Assembly (NCBI RefSeq): GCF_002086115.1 | Contig: NZ_MVHJ01000001.1 | Location: forward strand, 124,001-188,000 | From: Mycolicibacterium bacteremicum | GTDB lineage: Bacteria; Actinomycetota; Actinomycetes; Mycobacteriales; Mycobacteriaceae | Direction: 5' to 3' | Length of the DNA stretch: 64,000 bases | Part shown: positions 62,490-64,000 of the stretch, piece by piece | How the letters are laid out: every line of letters begins with the position of its first letter | Numbering within the stretch: the stretch's first letter is position 1 | Made by a program: the position numbers and the translations under genes | Notes under the pieces: model-generated | What the model was told of the DNA's origin: nothing | Databases searched by the model: none | The model's input: the letters and a program-made list of their open reading frames with translations, nothing else

Positions 62490-64000
62490 TCAAGGCTCCT
62501 GCAGAGTCCGCAGCACCGCGAACGACTGTCCCGGAATGCGGGTGCCGTCCCCGTCGGGTGCCGGTTGCTCCCAGGCCAACACGACCTCACCCGTGACCGG
62601 CACCGTCACCGCGGTATCGGCCAGGTTGCAGACCACCGCGAACTCGCCGCGATACATGATGATCCAGCGCGCCGCCTCGTCGTAGTCGATGCGCAGATGC
62701 GTCAGCCACGGATCGGCGAAATCGGACTCGTTGTGCCGCAACGCGATCAGGCCGCGATATGTGTCGTGTAGGCGGGCGTGCACACCGTCGTCGACCTCGC
62801 CCCAGTTCAGCTTGGACCGTTCGAACGTCGCCGGGTCCTGCGGGTCGGGGATCTCGTCGGCATCCCATCCGTGCGCGGCGAACTCGGCCTTGCGGCCCTC
62901 TGCGGTGGCGCGCGCCAGTTCCGGCTCGGGGTGCGAGCTGAAGAATTGGAACGGACTGCTCGAGCCCCACTCCTCGCCCATGAACAACATCGCGGTGTAG
63001 GGCGATCCCAGCGCCAGGGCGGCCTTGACCGCCAGCTGTCCGGGTGTCAGGTTCTGTGACGGCCGGTCGCCGACGGCCCGGTTGCCGACCTGGTCGTGGG
63101 TCAGCGTGTATGCCAACAGCCTGGTGGCGGGGATGGTCGCGATGTCCAGCGGCCTACCGTGCCTGCGGCCGCGGAAGGACGAGAACGTGCCGGCGTGGTA
63201 GAAGCCGTGTGCCAGGGTCTGGGCCAGGGTCTGCATCGACCCGAAATCGCTGTAATAACCCTGCCGTTCGCCCGAGACGGCGGTGTGGATGGCGTGGTGG
63301 ATGTCGTCATCCCATTGGGCGGTCAGCCCGAGCCCACCCTGCGCGCGCGGGGTGATGGTCCGGGGGTCGTTCATGTCGCTCTCCGCGATCAACGACAGCG
63401 GACGCCCCAACTGCGCTGCCAGATCGTCGGTTTCGGCCGACAACTCCTCCAGGATGTGGATGGCGGTGGTGTCCACCAGTGCGTGCACCGCGTCCAGCCG
63501 CAGGCCGTCGGCTCCGAAGTCGCGCATCCAGCGCAACGCACAGTCGATGATGTAGCGGCGCACCTCGTCGGCACCCTCATCGGCGATATTGATCGATTCG
63601 CCCCACGGATTGCTGCCGCTGGACAGGTACGGCCCGAACCGGGGCAGGTAGTTGCCGGACGGTCCGAGGTGGTTGAACACCGCATCGATGAGCACACCGA
63701 GTCCGTGGGCATGGCAGGCATCGACGAAGCGCACCAGCGCATCCGGCCCGCCGTAGGGTTCGTGGACCGCGTACCAGAGCACGCCGTCATAGCCCCAGCC
63801 GTGGGTTCCGCTGAACGCATTGACCGGCATGAGCTCGACGAAGTCCACGCCGAGATCCACGAGGTGGTCCAACTTCTCGGCGGCCGCATCGAGCGTGCCC
63901 GCCGGCGTGAACGTGCCGATGTGCAGTTCGTAGATGGTGGCGCCCTCGATGGAACGTCCGGCCCAGGGTGCCGGCCCGGTGGCCGGCCGCCACAACTGGG
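62490..64000 (-). CDS. treZ: Malto-oligosyltrehalose trehalohydrolase, 3' part
   Basis: The window ends inside this gene; 503 C-terminal residues are visible and the N-terminal region lies beyond 64000. GH13 barrel: IYELHIGTFTPAGTLDAAAEKL, the family block LVDLGVDFVELMPVNAFSGTHGWGYDG, the nucleophile region GLRLDAVHALVDTT with Asp, the acid/base in SLIAESDMNDPR, and YTLTHDQVGNRA. TreZ releases trehalose from the end of maltooligosyltrehalose in the TreY-TreZ pathway. In M. tuberculosis it lies in treZ-treY-treX order on the same strand, which the window edge would continue. Trehalose made here is the likely acceptor for the PapA-type enzymes in this window. Confidence 0.95.
   Translation of the reverse strand, partial: QLWRPATGPAPWAGRSIEGATIYELHIGTFTPAGTLDAAAEKLDHLVDLGVDFVELMPVNAFSGTHGWGYDGVLWYAVHEPYGGPDALVRFVDACHAHGLGVLIDAVFNHLGPSGNYLPRFGPYLSSGSNPWGESINIADEGADEVRRYIIDCALRWMRDFGADGLRLDAVHALVDTTAIHILEELSAETDDLAAQLGRPLSLIAESDMNDPRTITPRAQGGLGLTAQWDDDIHHAIHTAVSGERQGYYSDFGSMQTLAQTLAHGFYHAGTFSSFRGRRHGRPLDIATIPATRLLAYTLTHDQVGNRAVGDRPSQNLTPGQLAVKAALALGSPYTAMLFMGEEWGSSSPFQFFSSHPEPELARATAEGRKAEFAAHGWDADEIPDPQDPATFERSKLNWGEVDDGVHARLHDTYRGLIALRHNESDFADPWLTHLRIDYDEAARWIIMYRGEFAVVCNLADTAVTVPVTGEVVLAWEQPAPDGDGTRIPGQSFAVLRTLQEP

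Overview
The window is high-GC actinobacterial DNA and almost certainly chromosome of a Mycobacterium/Mycolicibacterium species. From memory, the gene order follows the M. tuberculosis stretch Rv1476 to Rv1562c: ripA-ripB-moxR1-DUF58-VWA, fabG1-inhA-hemH, nfeD-SPFH, mutA-mutB-meaB, lipL, ileS-dinB-ansA-lspA-rluD, dnaE1, ilvA and treZ. Several blocks are inserted into or replaced within that backbone. No rRNA, tRNA, CRISPR array, insertion sequence or prophage was recognised.

Layout. 1-5983: cell-wall hydrolases RipA/RipB and a MoxR/DUF58/VWA chaperone-like operon. 5980-8087: an aldo/keto reductase with a divergent AraC-type regulator. 8143-10857: mycolic-acid (FAS-II) genes fabG1-inhA plus ferrochelatase. 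10823-15708: conserved membrane genes (NfeD, SPFH, a Pro-rich secreted/membrane protein, TVP38). 15816-20883: methylmalonyl-CoA mutase operon with its GTPase chaperone. 20991-22304: a LipL-type esterase. 23093-35102: lipid island with a Mas/Pks5-type polyketide synthase, a PapA-type acyltransferase, two tandem HxxxDG acyltransferases (the second truncated), and an unusual HTH regulator, membrane protein and condensation-like protein. 35103-43676: ileS behind a translational T-box, then S4 protein, dinB, ansA, lspA, rluD and rarD. 43762-53654: an MmpL transporter followed by glycan genes (GT4, UDP-glucose dehydrogenase, GT2) and a Drr-like ABC exporter. 54111-64000: dnaE1, a methyltransferase, ilvA, a polysaccharide pyruvyl transferase, a nitroreductase-like protein and the 3' part of treZ.

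How the parts may fit. The mutase can interconvert succinyl- and methylmalonyl-CoA. The PKS acyltransferase domain carries a VASH motif typical of methylmalonyl-using Mas enzymes. PapA-type enzymes acylate trehalose. MmpL and ABC exporters, UDP-glucuronate synthesis, glycosyl, pyruvyl and methyl transferases are spread over the next 30 kb. I infer a dispersed pathway for an acidic, branched-chain-acylated trehalose glycolipid (lipooligosaccharide-like), interrupted by housekeeping genes. This is a hypothesis.

Regulation. Many start codons sit 6-9 nt after a TANNNT -10 hexamer, which points to leaderless transcripts (11717, 11681 minus, 34439, 34324 minus, 38798, 38739 minus, 43748, 48144 minus, 54096, 58716 minus). 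The PKS has a TTGACA-17-TTTACT promoter whose spacer contains a near-perfect CRP-type palindrome. The ileS leader is a clear Ile T-box with an ultrashort stem I.
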